Positions 17,879 through 27,295 are shown, numbered from the stretch's first letter. The stretch is DNA of 64,000 nucleotides from Roseivirga sp. 4D4 (GCF_001747095.1 NZ_MDGP01000001.1:1781001-1845000); one strand, 5' to 3'. Notes: a model not told the origin generated them from the sequence alone. Program-made: numbers and translations.

Positions 17879-18760
17879 ATGAATAAGTTAAAACTCTTTT
17901 TACTCACTTTCATCCTTTGTGCATGTAGTGCAGAAAATGATCAGTATTTTGGACAAACACCTCCTGGAAATATTCCTGAAATGTTTATGTCAGGCGTGAT
18001 TTCCAAACGTGACACCATTGAATTTGGCTCTGTTTTCTCAAAAGATGGTAAGTCTTTCTACTATGCAACTGGACCATCAGCTCGTCACGAGATCCACTTC
18101 AGTGAATCTGTTAATGGTCAGTGGACTCCTTTCGAACTACTCCTTAAACATCCTGATTACGGTTTCAACGACCCATTCCTTTCCAATGATGAGCAGCGGT
18201 TATTCTTTATTTCTAGAAAGCCCAGAGACGAACGTGATGTCCCTTCCAATTATGATATCTGGTATATTGAAAAAGAGGCTGATGGCTGGTCTGAACCGAT
18301 CAATGCTGGACCTCAAATCAATTCAGATAAGAACGAGTACTATATCTCCTTCTCAGAAGACGGTAGCATGTACTTTTCATCCAACAAGGAGACTGATTCA
18401 GACAGTAACTTTGATATCTACAGAGCAGAAGCAACAGATGACGGATGGGAAGAGCCAGTTAGACTAAGCGATGCTATTAATACAGAGGCCTATGAAGCTG
18501 ATGCTTTTATCGCTCCAGACGAGTCCTACCTCATTTTCACTTCCAGAGGAAGGGAAGATGGTGCGGGTGGTATTGATCTATACATCAGTTTCAAAGATGA
18601 GGATGGGAATTGGCTCCCTTCTAAAAATCTTGGCAGGCCCATAAACTCCAGAGGCCCAGATTATTGCCCTTTCGTCACGAAAGATGGTAAATACCTCTTT
18701 TATACCAGTTATAATGATATCTATTGGGTGAGTACCAAGGTGCTTGACCAGATGCGATAA
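17879..18760 (+). CDS. PD40/TolB-like beta-propeller lipoprotein
   Basis: A 293-residue protein with a lipobox leader (MNKLKLFLLTFILCACSAEN). The mature part has about five PD40-type blades with recurring FSKDGKSFYYATG, LSNDEQRLFFISRK, FSEDGSMYFSSN, IAPDESYLIFTSRG and VTKDGKYLFYTSY. Such propellers usually bind ligands or proteins in the periplasm or on the outer membrane, and no catalytic residues are evident. A short membrane protein gene follows after 10 bp and may be cotranscribed. Confidence 0.85.
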   Translation: MNKLKLFLLTFILCACSAENDQYFGQTPPGNIPEMFMSGVISKRDTIEFGSVFSKDGKSFYYATGPSARHEIHFSESVNGQWTPFELLLKHPDYGFNDPFLSNDEQRLFFISRKPRDERDVPSNYDIWYIEKEADGWSEPINAGPQINSDKNEYYISFSEDGSMYFSSNKETDSDSNFDIYRAEATDDGWEEPVRLSDAINTEAYEADAFIAPDESYLIFTSRGREDGAGGIDLYISFKDEDGNWLPSKNLGRPINSRGPDYCPFVTKDGKYLFYTSYNDIYWVSTKVLDQMR

Positions 18761-18770
18761 TTTAAAAGCT

Positions 18771-18947
18771 ATGAAAAACACAAAGTATATCCTCTTAGTC
18801 ATTGGTATTCTTGGAATGGGTGCTGGTGTATACGCTATTGTGACAGGAAAAGGTCCAAGTGAATATCTATTAGGGTTGATTTGCGGGGCTAGTCTGGTAT
18901 TTGGTTACACTGAACTGAGCAAACAGGCAGAATCTAGAAATGAATGA
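18771..18947 (+). CDS. Small two-helix membrane protein
   Basis: A 58-residue protein starting MKNTKYILLVIGILGMG. Two hydrophobic segments (5-24 and 32-46) are joined by TGKGPSEY, and the C-terminus is polar. I chose ATG 18771 because the longer in-frame start overlaps the preceding gene and adds no hydrophobic or conserved sequence. It lies 10 bp after the propeller lipoprotein gene. No family is recognised. Confidence 0.6.
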   Translation: MKNTKYILLVIGILGMGAGVYAIVTGKGPSEYLLGLICGASLVFGYTELSKQAESRNE

Positions 18948-19023
18948 TAATGCTGTCAATTCAGCAATAACTATCAAAAATTTTTTATGAAATCAGCCTA
19001 TCATTGCTTTATAATTAAAGCTC

Positions 19024-19908
19024 ATGAACCGCATTAGTGTTGAAAAGTCGATTGCCTATATAGAGGCAAACCTTCAAAACCCTTTATCATTGGAAGCAGT
19101 AGCAGATGCTGCATGTCTTTCCAAGTATCACTTTTCCAGAGCCTTTAAATCAGCTACAGGAGATAAAGTTAGTGACTACATCAGAAGACGAAGGATAACC
19201 CAGGCCGCATTCGACCTAATCAAATCACCTGATAAGATTGGCCAAATTGCTATCGACTATCAGTTCGACTCACAGGAGTCTTTTACACGATCTTTTAAAG
19301 GTGTCTATGGACTTACCCCTAATGAATATCGCAAGAATGGTGTCAACATATTGGCACATAGACGCAGTAGCCTATCTGCAGAAAGAATCGAGCATCTTCA
19401 ACAGAATGTTTCGTTAGAACCCACCATAGTTACCGAACCACAGCGTAAGCTTATAGGGATACACTGCCAAACCTCTTCGGTACAGAACAACATCCCTGTG
19501 CTTTGGCAGGTATTTATGCGAAGGCTACATGAAATTGACAACAGCCTAGATAATGGTCGATTTGGGATCAGTGGATATAAAGACTTTGACCCAACTCAAT
19601 TCTCAGCAAACGCAATGGTTGATAAATGGGCAACTGTAGAGGTAAGTGCTATTAAGGAAATACCTGAAGATATGGTGGCCTATGAACTCTCAGGAGGCAC
19701 CTACGCACGATTTAGTCACCGAGGTGGCAAACGTAATGTACAAATGACCTTCGAATACATCTACAGTACCTGGCTACCCAATTCTATCTATGAAATCGAT
19801 AATCGAGAACATTTTGAACATTATCCTAAAGACTACCAGGGGCCTGAAAATCCTGAGTCAGAATTATTTATCTTTCTTCCTATCAAACTGAAGAACCAGG
19901 TTGAATGA
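19024..19908 (+). CDS. AraC-family regulator with GyrI-like effector domain
   Basis: A 294-residue regulator. Residues 1-105 contain two helix-turn-helix units (LSLEAVADAACLSKYHFSRA and IGQIAIDYQFDSQESFTRSF ... GLTPNEYRK), the AraC DNA-binding domain at the N-terminus. Residues about 130-290 form a GyrI/SOUL-like small-molecule domain (ending LFIFLPIKLK), as in Rob/SoxS-like and BmrR-type multidrug-sensing regulators. It likely responds to a hydrophobic compound (inference from domain). It overlaps the next gene by 4 bp, so the pentapeptide protein is probably part of its output. Confidence 0.93.
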   Translation: MNRISVEKSIAYIEANLQNPLSLEAVADAACLSKYHFSRAFKSATGDKVSDYIRRRRITQAAFDLIKSPDKIGQIAIDYQFDSQESFTRSFKGVYGLTPNEYRKNGVNILAHRRSSLSAERIEHLQQNVSLEPTIVTEPQRKLIGIHCQTSSVQNNIPVLWQVFMRRLHEIDNSLDNGRFGISGYKDFDPTQFSANAMVDKWATVEVSAIKEIPEDMVAYELSGGTYARFSHRGGKRNVQMTFEYIYSTWLPNSIYEIDNREHFEHYPKDYQGPENPESELFIFLPIKLKNQVE

Positions 19909-20474
19909 AAGAATTAATTGAAGACGAAGAGTTCAAGGGAATAGACTTTTCAGCAAAGAAATTTCAGCATGCTGATTACGAATACTGCAATTTCATCGGG
20001 TGTAGCTTTTCGGGCGTTGATCTCTCTAACCTTAGTTTCCTAGAGTGCAGCTTCAAAGACTGTGACCTCACCTCAGCAAAAATACTTTCCACCAGCTTTA
20101 AGACCGTAAGCTTTAACAGCTGTAAGTTGTTGGGGCTTCATTTCGATCATTGCAACCCATTCTTACTAGAAATGTGCTTTGAGCATTGTCAACTTGACCT
20201 CTCCTCTTTTTATCAGCTTTCGCTCAAAAGGACTTTATTCCAAAGTTGTAGCCTCAAAGAGGTAGACTTTGTAGAATCAGACTTAACTGAAGCTCAATTC
20301 AATGACTGCGACCTGTTAGGAGCAATTTTTGAAAACACTAACCTTACCAAAGCAGATTTCCGTACCGCCTCAGATTACAACCTGGATCCAACTTTGAATA
20401 AGGTGAGTAAAGCCATGTTCTCCATATCCGGTTTACCTGGATTGCTCAATAAATACGATATCCATATTGAATAA
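19905..20474 (+). CDS. Pentapeptide-repeat protein
   Basis: A 189-residue protein made almost entirely of A(D/N)LxX-type pentapeptides, for example CSFSGVDLSNLSFLECSFKD and SDLTEAQFNDCDLLGAIFEN. They should form a right-handed quadrilateral beta-helix. Length and layout, with a GLPGLLNKYDIHIE tail, resemble Qnr/McbG-type proteins that mimic DNA and protect gyrase, but many pentapeptide proteins have no known role, so a resistance function is only a possibility. Coupling to a GyrI-domain regulator upstream through a 4-bp overlap makes the gyrase idea more interesting. Confidence 0.88.
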   Translation: MKELIEDEEFKGIDFSAKKFQHADYEYCNFIGCSFSGVDLSNLSFLECSFKDCDLTSAKILSTSFKTVSFNSCKLLGLHFDHCNPFLLEMCFEHCQLDLSSFYQLSLKRTLFQSCSLKEVDFVESDLTEAQFNDCDLLGAIFENTNLTKADFRTASDYNLDPTLNKVSKAMFSISGLPGLLNKYDIHIE

Positions 20475-20531
20475 TTGAATTTTTCTTTCGGCTATTGAGT
20501 TTTATCATCACAAGTTTGATAAGACTCTATC

Positions 20532-21125
20532 ATGGCAAAGAACTTTACCAATTTCGCATTTACGGATAGTGTAAAAGCAGAACAAGAGGCCCGAGGATCC
20601 AGGGCATCCTATGCTCGAATGGAAGAAAAGGATCAGTACAAGCTTTCTTTCAGAGAAACGACCTTCATAGACCAACAGCACGGATTCTATATGTCAACAG
20701 TGGGAGAAAAAGGATGGCCATATGTCCAATTTAGAGGCGGACCGACAGGCTTTCTAAAGGTAATTGATGCACAAGCCCTGGCTTATGCTGACTTTGGTGG
20801 AAATATGCAGTATATCAGTACAGGAAACTTGAAAACTTCCAAGAAAGCCATGTTATTCCTGATGGATTACTCTACCAGAACACGACTCAAAATCTGGGCA
20901 GAGACTGAGATTCTTGAACCGAAAGACAATCCTGATCTTTTGGAGATGCTAACCGATCCAGGCTACAAGGCCAAGGTAGAACGGATCATTGTCTTCCATA
21001 TCAAAGGCTTTGACTGGAATTGCCCCCAGCACATTACGCCCAAGTTTACTATTGATCAGATGAAAGACTTGGTGAAACAACACCCAGATCTACTGGAAGA
21101 GCTAAATAAAGCTGCAGAGGCATGA
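20532..21125 (+). CDS. Pyridoxamine 5'-phosphate oxidase-family flavoprotein
   Basis: A 197-residue cytosolic protein with the split-barrel flavin-binding fold. Landmarks are YMSTVGEKGWPYVQFRGGP near residues 55-75, YADFGGNMQYISTGNL, and FLMDYSTRTRLKIW. The subgroup resembles putative FMN- or F420-like oxidoreductases of unknown substrate rather than PdxH itself, since the PdxH C-terminal substrate motif is not visible. Its last codon overlaps the start of the following 81-codon gene by 4 bp. Confidence 0.85.
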   Translation: MAKNFTNFAFTDSVKAEQEARGSRASYARMEEKDQYKLSFRETTFIDQQHGFYMSTVGEKGWPYVQFRGGPTGFLKVIDAQALAYADFGGNMQYISTGNLKTSKKAMLFLMDYSTRTRLKIWAETEILEPKDNPDLLEMLTDPGYKAKVERIIVFHIKGFDWNCPQHITPKFTIDQMKDLVKQHPDLLEELNKAAEA

Positions 21126-21367
21126 TCATATTAAAGTATCCCGAGGGTTCTAAAGAGTTAAGTAATTGGAAGTCGAGGCTTGCAAGAATGACCGTGCCTC
21201 ACCTGCTAGTTGAAGAGTCAAATAGGCAACCATCCATCAAAGAAGGCAATAAGGCAGAAATTGTTGGAGCAGCCGCTATCGACTTATTCCTAAATCAATA
21301 TGAAAGGGATTTGAAGTCATGGAATCAGGATCGATGCGATATGTGGTTCTTTGACGAGAAAGACTAG
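21122..21367 (+). CDS. Short conserved-looking hypothetical protein
   Basis: An 81-residue soluble protein coupled to the flavoprotein gene by an ATGA overlap. It has an N-terminal beta-like strand (MIILKYPEGSKEL), a basic helix (WKSRLARMTVPHLLV) and a C-terminal helix ending WNQDRCDMWFFDEKD. Charge and aromatic content look like a real protein, and the coupling supports it. I do not recognise the family. Confidence 0.6.
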   Translation: MIILKYPEGSKELSNWKSRLARMTVPHLLVEESNRQPSIKEGNKAEIVGAAAIDLFLNQYERDLKSWNQDRCDMWFFDEKD

Positions 21368-21487
21368 TTTTCAATTTCACTTCTACATCTTCCAGTACAA
21401 TTCTAGAGAGTTCTTTCCACTTATCTGTCTTCTAAATCTGGTCATTTCTCTCTTATGCATTCGTGGCATAAACACCAGCCGAATAAG

Positions 21488-21519
21488 CAAAAAAGCCAGA
21501 CCTATTTCTAAGCCTGACT
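21488..21519 (-). terminator. Intrinsic terminator of the S9 peptidase gene
   Basis: On the minus strand AGTCAGGC pairs with GTCTGGCT through two G-U pairs and is followed by TTTTT (plus-strand A-run 21489-21494). The plus-strand complement does not pair, so it works only for the minus-strand transcript. Confidence 0.75.
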
Positions 21520-21526
21520 TTCTTAA

Positions 21527-21573
21527 TTCTAGCTTCTAGCTTCTAGCTTCTAGCTTCTAGCTTCTAGCTTCTA
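21527..21573. repeat. Tandem 7-bp repeat in the S9 peptidase 3' region
   Basis: The unit TTCTAGC is repeated six times (21527-21568) plus a partial TTCTA. It lies between the peptidase stop codon and its terminator, so it is transcribed as GCUAGAA repeats. It probably arose by slippage and may vary between strains. Confidence 0.95.
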
Positions 21574-21580
21574 AAGAAAA

Positions 21581-24559
21581 CTAGTTCTGTCCACCTTTTG
21601 TCTTCTCAAGCTTAAGGCTCTCGCCTTCTTCTACTTTCTCCTTAGACTCATCTATCAAGTCATAGCGCAATGTTCTACCCTTTAGCTTAGCCGGTAGACC
21701 ATAGGCCATCCACTCTGGCATTGGTTCTCCCTTAAGGTAATGGTTGAAGAATTGAGCCATTCTGATAGAAAGGTCTTTACGATTCTTACGTCTTCTCAGG
21801 TTGTGTGCCTCATCGTTATACGAAACCATCCAAGCTGGTTTTTGAAGCCTTCTCAGCGACATATAGAATTCAATACCCTGATACCAAGGTACGGCTCCAT
21901 CAGCATCGTTATGCATAATGAAAAGTGGGGTTTCAATATCCGGTACTTTGAACAATGGAGAGTTCTCAATGTAAAGATCAGGTCTATCCCAAAGTGTAGC
22001 TCCTAATCTACTTTGTGTTTTTTCATACTGGAACATACGGCTCATGCCACTGCCCCATCTTACACCACCATAGGCAGAAGTCATATTTACAACAGGAGCA
22101 CCTGCACCTGCAGCTTTGTAAAGGTTAGTTCTGGTCACCATATGTGCTACCTGATATCCACCCCAGCTTTGACCTTGAATGGCCATATTATCTTCATCCA
22201 CAAAACCCATGGCCATAACAGCCTTAGTGGCAGGTACCACGTGATTCATGGCACTTCTTCCAGGATGACCCAATTCATACTTGATATCCGGAACAAGTAA
22301 CAAATAGTCATTGCTCACATAGTAAGGGATGTTCACAGTACTGGCACTCGGTGCCGGACTTGGGTGACTATGCAAAGAATTTGATCTACGCTCATAGAAG
22401 TACACAATCATTGGATACTTCTTATTTGGATCGAAGTTCTCAGGCTTGTAAAGTATCGCCTGCATGGTTTCACCGTCATAGGTATTATCGAACTCGATCA
22501 ACTCGGCAGTACCCCAGTTGTACGGATCTTCCTGAGCACCCACATCACTAAGTTTCTTGAGGCCAGACATATCAACACTGTTCGCAGCATACAGCTCACC
22601 GTATTCCTCATAGGTTGACTTTCTGACTAGCACACGATCGGCATCTTTAGCTTTAATCAGACCATAGATACTCATATCTTCCATCACAACCATTTTCGGG
22701 TTGGCAGAACCCATCATGTCTGCAGTAACAAAACCAGATGCTTTTGTCCACTCGTTGAAAGCACTAAGTGTGGCAGGACCATCGGTAGCAATTGTTCTTG
22801 CTTCGCGATCCAAACGCTGATATCGCATTGTAATCTTATTCTCACGACCATAGCCATTGGTCACGTTCACTGGATCGCCTCCCTTAGGATCGAACCTCCA
22901 GATATCGTAGCGATCATATAGGAAGAAAGCCGCATCGTCATCGGCCCATCCTGGACCACCATATTGTCTGGCAAGTGATGGTGAGTCGTGCAATTCATTT
23001 GAGAAGGAAACACTCATTCCAGCAGTCAAGTTTTTGATATCTCCTGTAGCCACTGACATCATGTAATAATCGCCATCCTCAGGATTGTGCCAAGTCAGGT
23101 AGTTTCCTCCAGGAGACAATGAAGGAAAGCCTTTCGCTCCTTTAATCAACAACTCTGCCTCACCAGTCTCAGTGCTAACTTTGTAAAAATCTCTAGGTAG
23201 CTGGGTATCCCAAGTCATTTGAGTACGGTAGGGCTGATCGTTCATTGCCAAAACAAAATCGCGATCGCTTCTATAATCAATGGTAATAGATTCCAAATCT
23301 GGACCAGCCAACTGCACAAGCTTGCCAGTTTTGGTGTTAAGCACTACATCATAGGATCTATTCTTCTCTCTACCCGCCTGAAGCTTCTGCATGGGCTGGA
23401 TATAAGGATCGTTATAAGACCAAACATCAACATCTGGACGATCATCCTTCAACAAGGTGGTATCTGCTTCATAAGCATATTCAAAAGGCCTTGGAGCGGT
23501 ACCAAAGTAAAGTCGTTCGCCAGATTCAGAGAACCTGATATTACTATTACCACTTACCATCCAGTTTTCTGGAATACCCGCGGAAGTTGTATCTGCCACA
23601 ATACTCGCGCTGGCATTGCCTGCGCTCCAGTGCATCAGGCTGAAATATTTGTGGTCATCATCTTTTTCATTGGCAGAAGCAAAGAAGGCAATTTGGTTTC
23701 CTGCTTCATCAGTAGACATCTTCTTGTAGTCCGTCATTCCTTCATTCAAGGTTACTAAAGCACCCGTTGCTGTATTCATGGCATGAATACCAGAAGGATT
23801 CAAGGAGTCTACCTTATCATATTCAAAGAATAAGTGATTGCCTTTATCGGTCAACTTATATTCCATTACGCCAGTAATGCTCTTTGACTCACCTGTTTTC
23901 AAGTTGTAGAGTACTAATTCAGTGCCTTTAGACTTAGCACGAGGATCTTTAGGAGCTTCTGGTTCCTTTTTCTCTTCCTCCTTAGGAGCTTCTTTCTTCT
24001 TATTTCTTCTCTTCTTTTTCTTACCCTCTACGACAGGCTCCTCTTTTTCCTTATCATCATCTTTCTTAGCAGTCTTTTTCTTAGCACTTTTCAATGGCTT
24101 CTCATGAATCCATGCCATCCACTCTTCCGACTCGCTCGGTAGCTGGTAGCTTTTTACACGGGCTACTTTCTTGATATCACCAGAGTTGAGGTTGATAATA
24201 TAAAGAGAGTCCTTTGGCATCTTAGAAGCAGCCGTTTTCTTTAACTTCAACTCTCGTGTTTCCAGGTATGCTGGCTTGATCTCGGCAGCAACATACAGGC
24301 CATTGGAGGAAAAAGAATACCTTGAAACCCTATCAACGGAGATTGTCTCATTGGTATTGAGGTTTTTTAGTTCTAATACGGCATCGCCCACTTGTGGATT
24401 GATACGATAACCAGCCCAAACACCATCATTGCTAATGCTGACGGATGCCAGACTCTTCCAATCATCATAAACATCGTGTGTAAGTGGCTTTTTTTGTGCA
24501 AAAGCCAGAGACACTAAACACATGAGGCTCAGCATCAAAAGGGATTTTCTCGAAAACAT
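21581..24559 (-). CDS. S9-family prolyl-oligopeptidase-like serine peptidase, exported
   Basis: A 992-residue exported peptidase. I chose ATG 24557-24559 because it gives a clean signal peptide (MFSRKSLLMLSLMCLVSLAF, ending AQ), while the longer frame adds a polar unrelated head. An N-terminal beta-propeller is followed by an alpha/beta hydrolase with Ser798 (GQSWGGYQ), Asp887 (HNDADGAVPW) and His919 (DEAHNLRR). It should cleave peptides in the periplasm. The propeller contains a very charged Lys/Glu-rich insert near residues 156-208. It diverges from the metalloprotease gene at 24665 with about 105 bp shared regulatory space. Confidence 0.93.
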   Translation of the reverse strand: MFSRKSLLMLSLMCLVSLAFAQKKPLTHDVYDDWKSLASVSISNDGVWAGYRINPQVGDAVLELKNLNTNETISVDRVSRYSFSSNGLYVAAEIKPAYLETRELKLKKTAASKMPKDSLYIINLNSGDIKKVARVKSYQLPSESEEWMAWIHEKPLKSAKKKTAKKDDDKEKEEPVVEGKKKKRRNKKKEAPKEEEKKEPEAPKDPRAKSKGTELVLYNLKTGESKSITGVMEYKLTDKGNHLFFEYDKVDSLNPSGIHAMNTATGALVTLNEGMTDYKKMSTDEAGNQIAFFASANEKDDDHKYFSLMHWSAGNASASIVADTTSAGIPENWMVSGNSNIRFSESGERLYFGTAPRPFEYAYEADTTLLKDDRPDVDVWSYNDPYIQPMQKLQAGREKNRSYDVVLNTKTGKLVQLAGPDLESITIDYRSDRDFVLAMNDQPYRTQMTWDTQLPRDFYKVSTETGEAELLIKGAKGFPSLSPGGNYLTWHNPEDGDYYMMSVATGDIKNLTAGMSVSFSNELHDSPSLARQYGGPGWADDDAAFFLYDRYDIWRFDPKGGDPVNVTNGYGRENKITMRYQRLDREARTIATDGPATLSAFNEWTKASGFVTADMMGSANPKMVVMEDMSIYGLIKAKDADRVLVRKSTYEEYGELYAANSVDMSGLKKLSDVGAQEDPYNWGTAELIEFDNTYDGETMQAILYKPENFDPNKKYPMIVYFYERRSNSLHSHPSPAPSASTVNIPYYVSNDYLLLVPDIKYELGHPGRSAMNHVVPATKAVMAMGFVDEDNMAIQGQSWGGYQVAHMVTRTNLYKAAGAGAPVVNMTSAYGGVRWGSGMSRMFQYEKTQSRLGATLWDRPDLYIENSPLFKVPDIETPLFIMHNDADGAVPWYQGIEFYMSLRRLQKPAWMVSYNDEAHNLRRRKNRKDLSIRMAQFFNHYLKGEPMPEWMAYGLPAKLKGRTLRYDLIDESKEKVEEGESLKLEKTKGGQN

Positions 24560-24664
24560 AAGTCTAAATTTTGATTTAGTAACCTCACAAATATAATTGT
24601 ATGGTTGTGTTTGCAAAGACTTCTTATATTGATGGCATCGGATAAATTTTAACCTGAAAAAGAA

Positions 24665-27103
24665 ATGCTGAAAAAATCACTTATCGCAATACTGCTTTGC
24701 CTTTTTACCACAGTGTCCTTCGCTCAGAAGACAATCGCTGAGCTGACAAAAGGCATGACCAAAAAGGAAGGCTACTTTGATTACTACTGGGATGAAAAAG
24801 GTGGCAAAGTCTGGCTTGAAATCGAGAACCTCGATTCTGAATTCTTATATGTCAACTCCCTTTCCGCAGGTATCGGTTCAAATGATATTGGTCTAGATAG
24901 AGGTCAACTAGGAAGTACGCGTATAGTGGAATTCAGACGCGTTGGGCCGAAAGTAATGCTTGTTCAGCCGAACTATTCCTACAGGGCCATTTCTGACAAT
25001 GCAGATGAAGTAAGGGCTGTGAAAGAAGCCTTCGCTGAGTCAGTGTTGCAAGGCTTTAAAATTGCCGGAGAAAGTGATGGAAAGATTTTAATTGATATTA
25101 CTCCCATGCTGCTTAGCGATGCGCACGGAGTGGCAGGTCGTTTGAGAAGTCAGGGAAGCTATCGCATGGATGCCAATCGATCGGCCGTCTACCCTCCTAT
25201 GCTCAAAAACTTCCCGAAGAACTCCGAATTCGAAGCAACAATAACTTTTGCAGGTACACCTACAGGTCGGTTTATCCGAAGTGTAACACCTACCTCAAGC
25301 GCTGTGACGGTGAGAATGCACCACTCTTTTATAGAGTTGCCGGACGATAATTATCAAACGAGAAAAGCAGATCCCCGATCAGGTTATGGTTCAATTCGTT
25401 ATATGGACTACGCCACTCCTATTCAAGAAAACATTGTCAAGCAATACATCCGAAGACATAGGTTAGAAAAGAAGAATCCTGGAGCCAGAATGAGCGACCC
25501 TGTAGAACCCATTCGCTATTATGTGGATCGAGGTGCACCAGAACCAATCAAATCAGCATTGATTGAGGGTGCACGCTGGTGGAACCAAGCTTATGAAGCA
25601 GCGGGGTACAGAAATGCATTCATCGTTGAAGAGATGCCGGAAGGTGCTGATCCGTTAGATGTACGCTATAATGTAATCCAATGGGTGCACCGATCGACTC
25701 GCGGATGGTCTTATGGATCGTCAGTGACAGACCCTCGAACGGGTGAAATCATTAAAGGTCATGTGAGTTTGGGATCATTAAGGGTTCGTCAGGATTTCCT
25801 GATTGCGCAAGGTCTTTTGACGCCCTATGAAAATGGTACAACTCCTGATCCAGAACTATTGAAAATGGCCTTAGCACGACTCAGACAACTTTCTGCACAT
25901 GAGGTAGGCCATACAATTGGACTCATGCACAATTATGCTTCCAGCGTAAACGACAGGGCTTCGGTTATGGATTATCCTCACCCAAGAATAGACTTGAAAA
26001 ACGATCAAATCTCATTGGACAATGCCTATGATGTTGGTATTGGTGAGTGGGATAAGGCCGCTGTGACTTGGGGTTACCAAGATTTTCCTGACAGGGTGAA
26101 TGAAGATGAAGCACTTAACAAACTCATCGAAGATCAAATCAAAAATCAACTGTACTTTATTACTGATGCCGACTCTAGGCCTATCGGCAGTAGTCATCCT
26201 GAAGCCCACCTGTGGGACAATGGAAAGAACCCTGTGGATCAACTGAATCATTTGATGAAAGTGAGAGAGAAAGTATTGGGTGACTTCTCTGAGAAGAACA
26301 TCCCTGTTGGCGTGCCAATGGCTAAGCTAGAAGAAGTCTTAGTACCCATGTATATGATTCATCGCTATCAGCTAGAAGGCGCTGTAAAAGTAATTGGTGG
26401 CACCTATTATAACTATAAGTTAAGAGGCGATTCACAGCCTGAACAACGTACTGTACCTAGAGCTGAGCAAGATGCTGCCCTCGATGCACTTCTTAACGTA
26501 GTCAACCCAAGAAATCTTGCATTCCCTGATCACATTATTGCTATGATACCTCCACGCCCTCCGGGAAATGGCAGGTCAAGAGAAACCTTTAAAGTAAGAA
26601 CAGGATTGAACTTTGATCCAATTGCGCCTGGTGAAACTGTCGCGGGTGCAGTTATGAGTTACATCTTCAACTCACAAAGAGCGACAAGACTAGTACAGCA
26701 AAAAGCACTTGACCAGAGTCAAATGGGCCTCACGGATGTTATCAATAAGGTATTAAATGACATTTCTGGCAGGACCTACAGCAACTATTACTACCTAGAG
26801 TTAAAACGTGCTACCGAAAAGCAATTAGTAAATGCACTCATGAATCTTTATAACAGCAACAGTGCTTCTTCTCAAGCTAGAGCTGAAGCTATGCTAGGTT
26901 TGAAGACCATTGCCAAACGTATGGATAAAGCAAACAATGATGGAACTGCGGATGAGGCTCACAGGATGTACATCACCAACCTAATTACAAGGTTTTTTGA
27001 TGATCCAGGAGACCTTCAGATACAAAGAGCATTGACGCCTCCTGACGGTTCACCGATCGGAACAGATTTACAAGATTGGTGCTCATTCGGCACTGGCCAT
27101 TGA
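24665..27103 (+). CDS. Exported zinc metalloprotease (DUF5117/DUF4953 type)
   Basis: An 812-residue protein with a signal peptide (residues 1-20, ending SFAQ). The metzincin-like motif HEVGHTIGLMHN lies at residues 412-423 and is followed by a Met in ASVMDYPHP. The N-terminal part (YFDYYWDEKGGKVWLEI ... FLYVNSLSAGIGSNDIGLDR) and the C-terminal part match the DUF5117/DUF4953 architecture of large Bacteroidota periplasmic or surface proteases (family recognition; boundaries approximate). Substrate unknown. It is divergent from the S9 peptidase gene, which suggests a shared extracellular-protein-degradation theme. Confidence 0.9.
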   Translation: MLKKSLIAILLCLFTTVSFAQKTIAELTKGMTKKEGYFDYYWDEKGGKVWLEIENLDSEFLYVNSLSAGIGSNDIGLDRGQLGSTRIVEFRRVGPKVMLVQPNYSYRAISDNADEVRAVKEAFAESVLQGFKIAGESDGKILIDITPMLLSDAHGVAGRLRSQGSYRMDANRSAVYPPMLKNFPKNSEFEATITFAGTPTGRFIRSVTPTSSAVTVRMHHSFIELPDDNYQTRKADPRSGYGSIRYMDYATPIQENIVKQYIRRHRLEKKNPGARMSDPVEPIRYYVDRGAPEPIKSALIEGARWWNQAYEAAGYRNAFIVEEMPEGADPLDVRYNVIQWVHRSTRGWSYGSSVTDPRTGEIIKGHVSLGSLRVRQDFLIAQGLLTPYENGTTPDPELLKMALARLRQLSAHEVGHTIGLMHNYASSVNDRASVMDYPHPRIDLKNDQISLDNAYDVGIGEWDKAAVTWGYQDFPDRVNEDEALNKLIEDQIKNQLYFITDADSRPIGSSHPEAHLWDNGKNPVDQLNHLMKVREKVLGDFSEKNIPVGVPMAKLEEVLVPMYMIHRYQLEGAVKVIGGTYYNYKLRGDSQPEQRTVPRAEQDAALDALLNVVNPRNLAFPDHIIAMIPPRPPGNGRSRETFKVRTGLNFDPIAPGETVAGAVMSYIFNSQRATRLVQQKALDQSQMGLTDVINKVLNDISGRTYSNYYYLELKRATEKQLVNALMNLYNSNSASSQARAEAMLGLKTIAKRMDKANNDGTADEAHRMYITNLITRFFDDPGDLQIQRALTPPDGSPIGTDLQDWCSFGTGH

Positions 27104-27106
27104 TAA

Positions 27107-27229
27107 TCATTACCCTAAGGAAAAATCGTCACCCTGAATTCATTTCAGGGTCTTCGGAAAATTGGTAACAAACTGAATAGATTCCGAATCAAGTTCGGAA
27201 TGACGTGTAGAGAAGCCTTAGGGTAATGA
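27107..27229. repeat. MITE-like repeat with nested hairpins
   Basis: A 123-bp element bounded by perfect 14-bp terminal inverted repeats (27107-27120, 27216-27229; TCATTACCCTAAGG). Inside are CGTCA/TGACG (27127-27131, 27201-27205) and two hairpins with 5-nt loops, ACCCTGAA/TTCAGGGT (27131-27151) and ATTCCGAA/TTCGGAAT (27181-27201). The cores resemble intergenic GTCATTCCGAA... repeats I know from many Bacteroidota genomes. It starts 3 bp after the metalloprotease stop, and a T-run follows, so it may also terminate transcription. Confidence 0.82.
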
Positions 27230-27295
27230 CTTTTTTATATTTTCACGTTACTTTTTACCACGTTGGTACGTCAATAGCTTATTGAATTAGACTTT

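Noticed and set aside
18009-18467. 152-codon frame inside the PD40 lipoprotein
   Set aside because: It overlaps a frame with repeated propeller motifs and has no start context or family.
23219-23758. Long antisense frame opposite the S9 peptidase
   Set aside because: The peptidase reading is complete with all catalytic residues; the antisense frame has no recognisable features.
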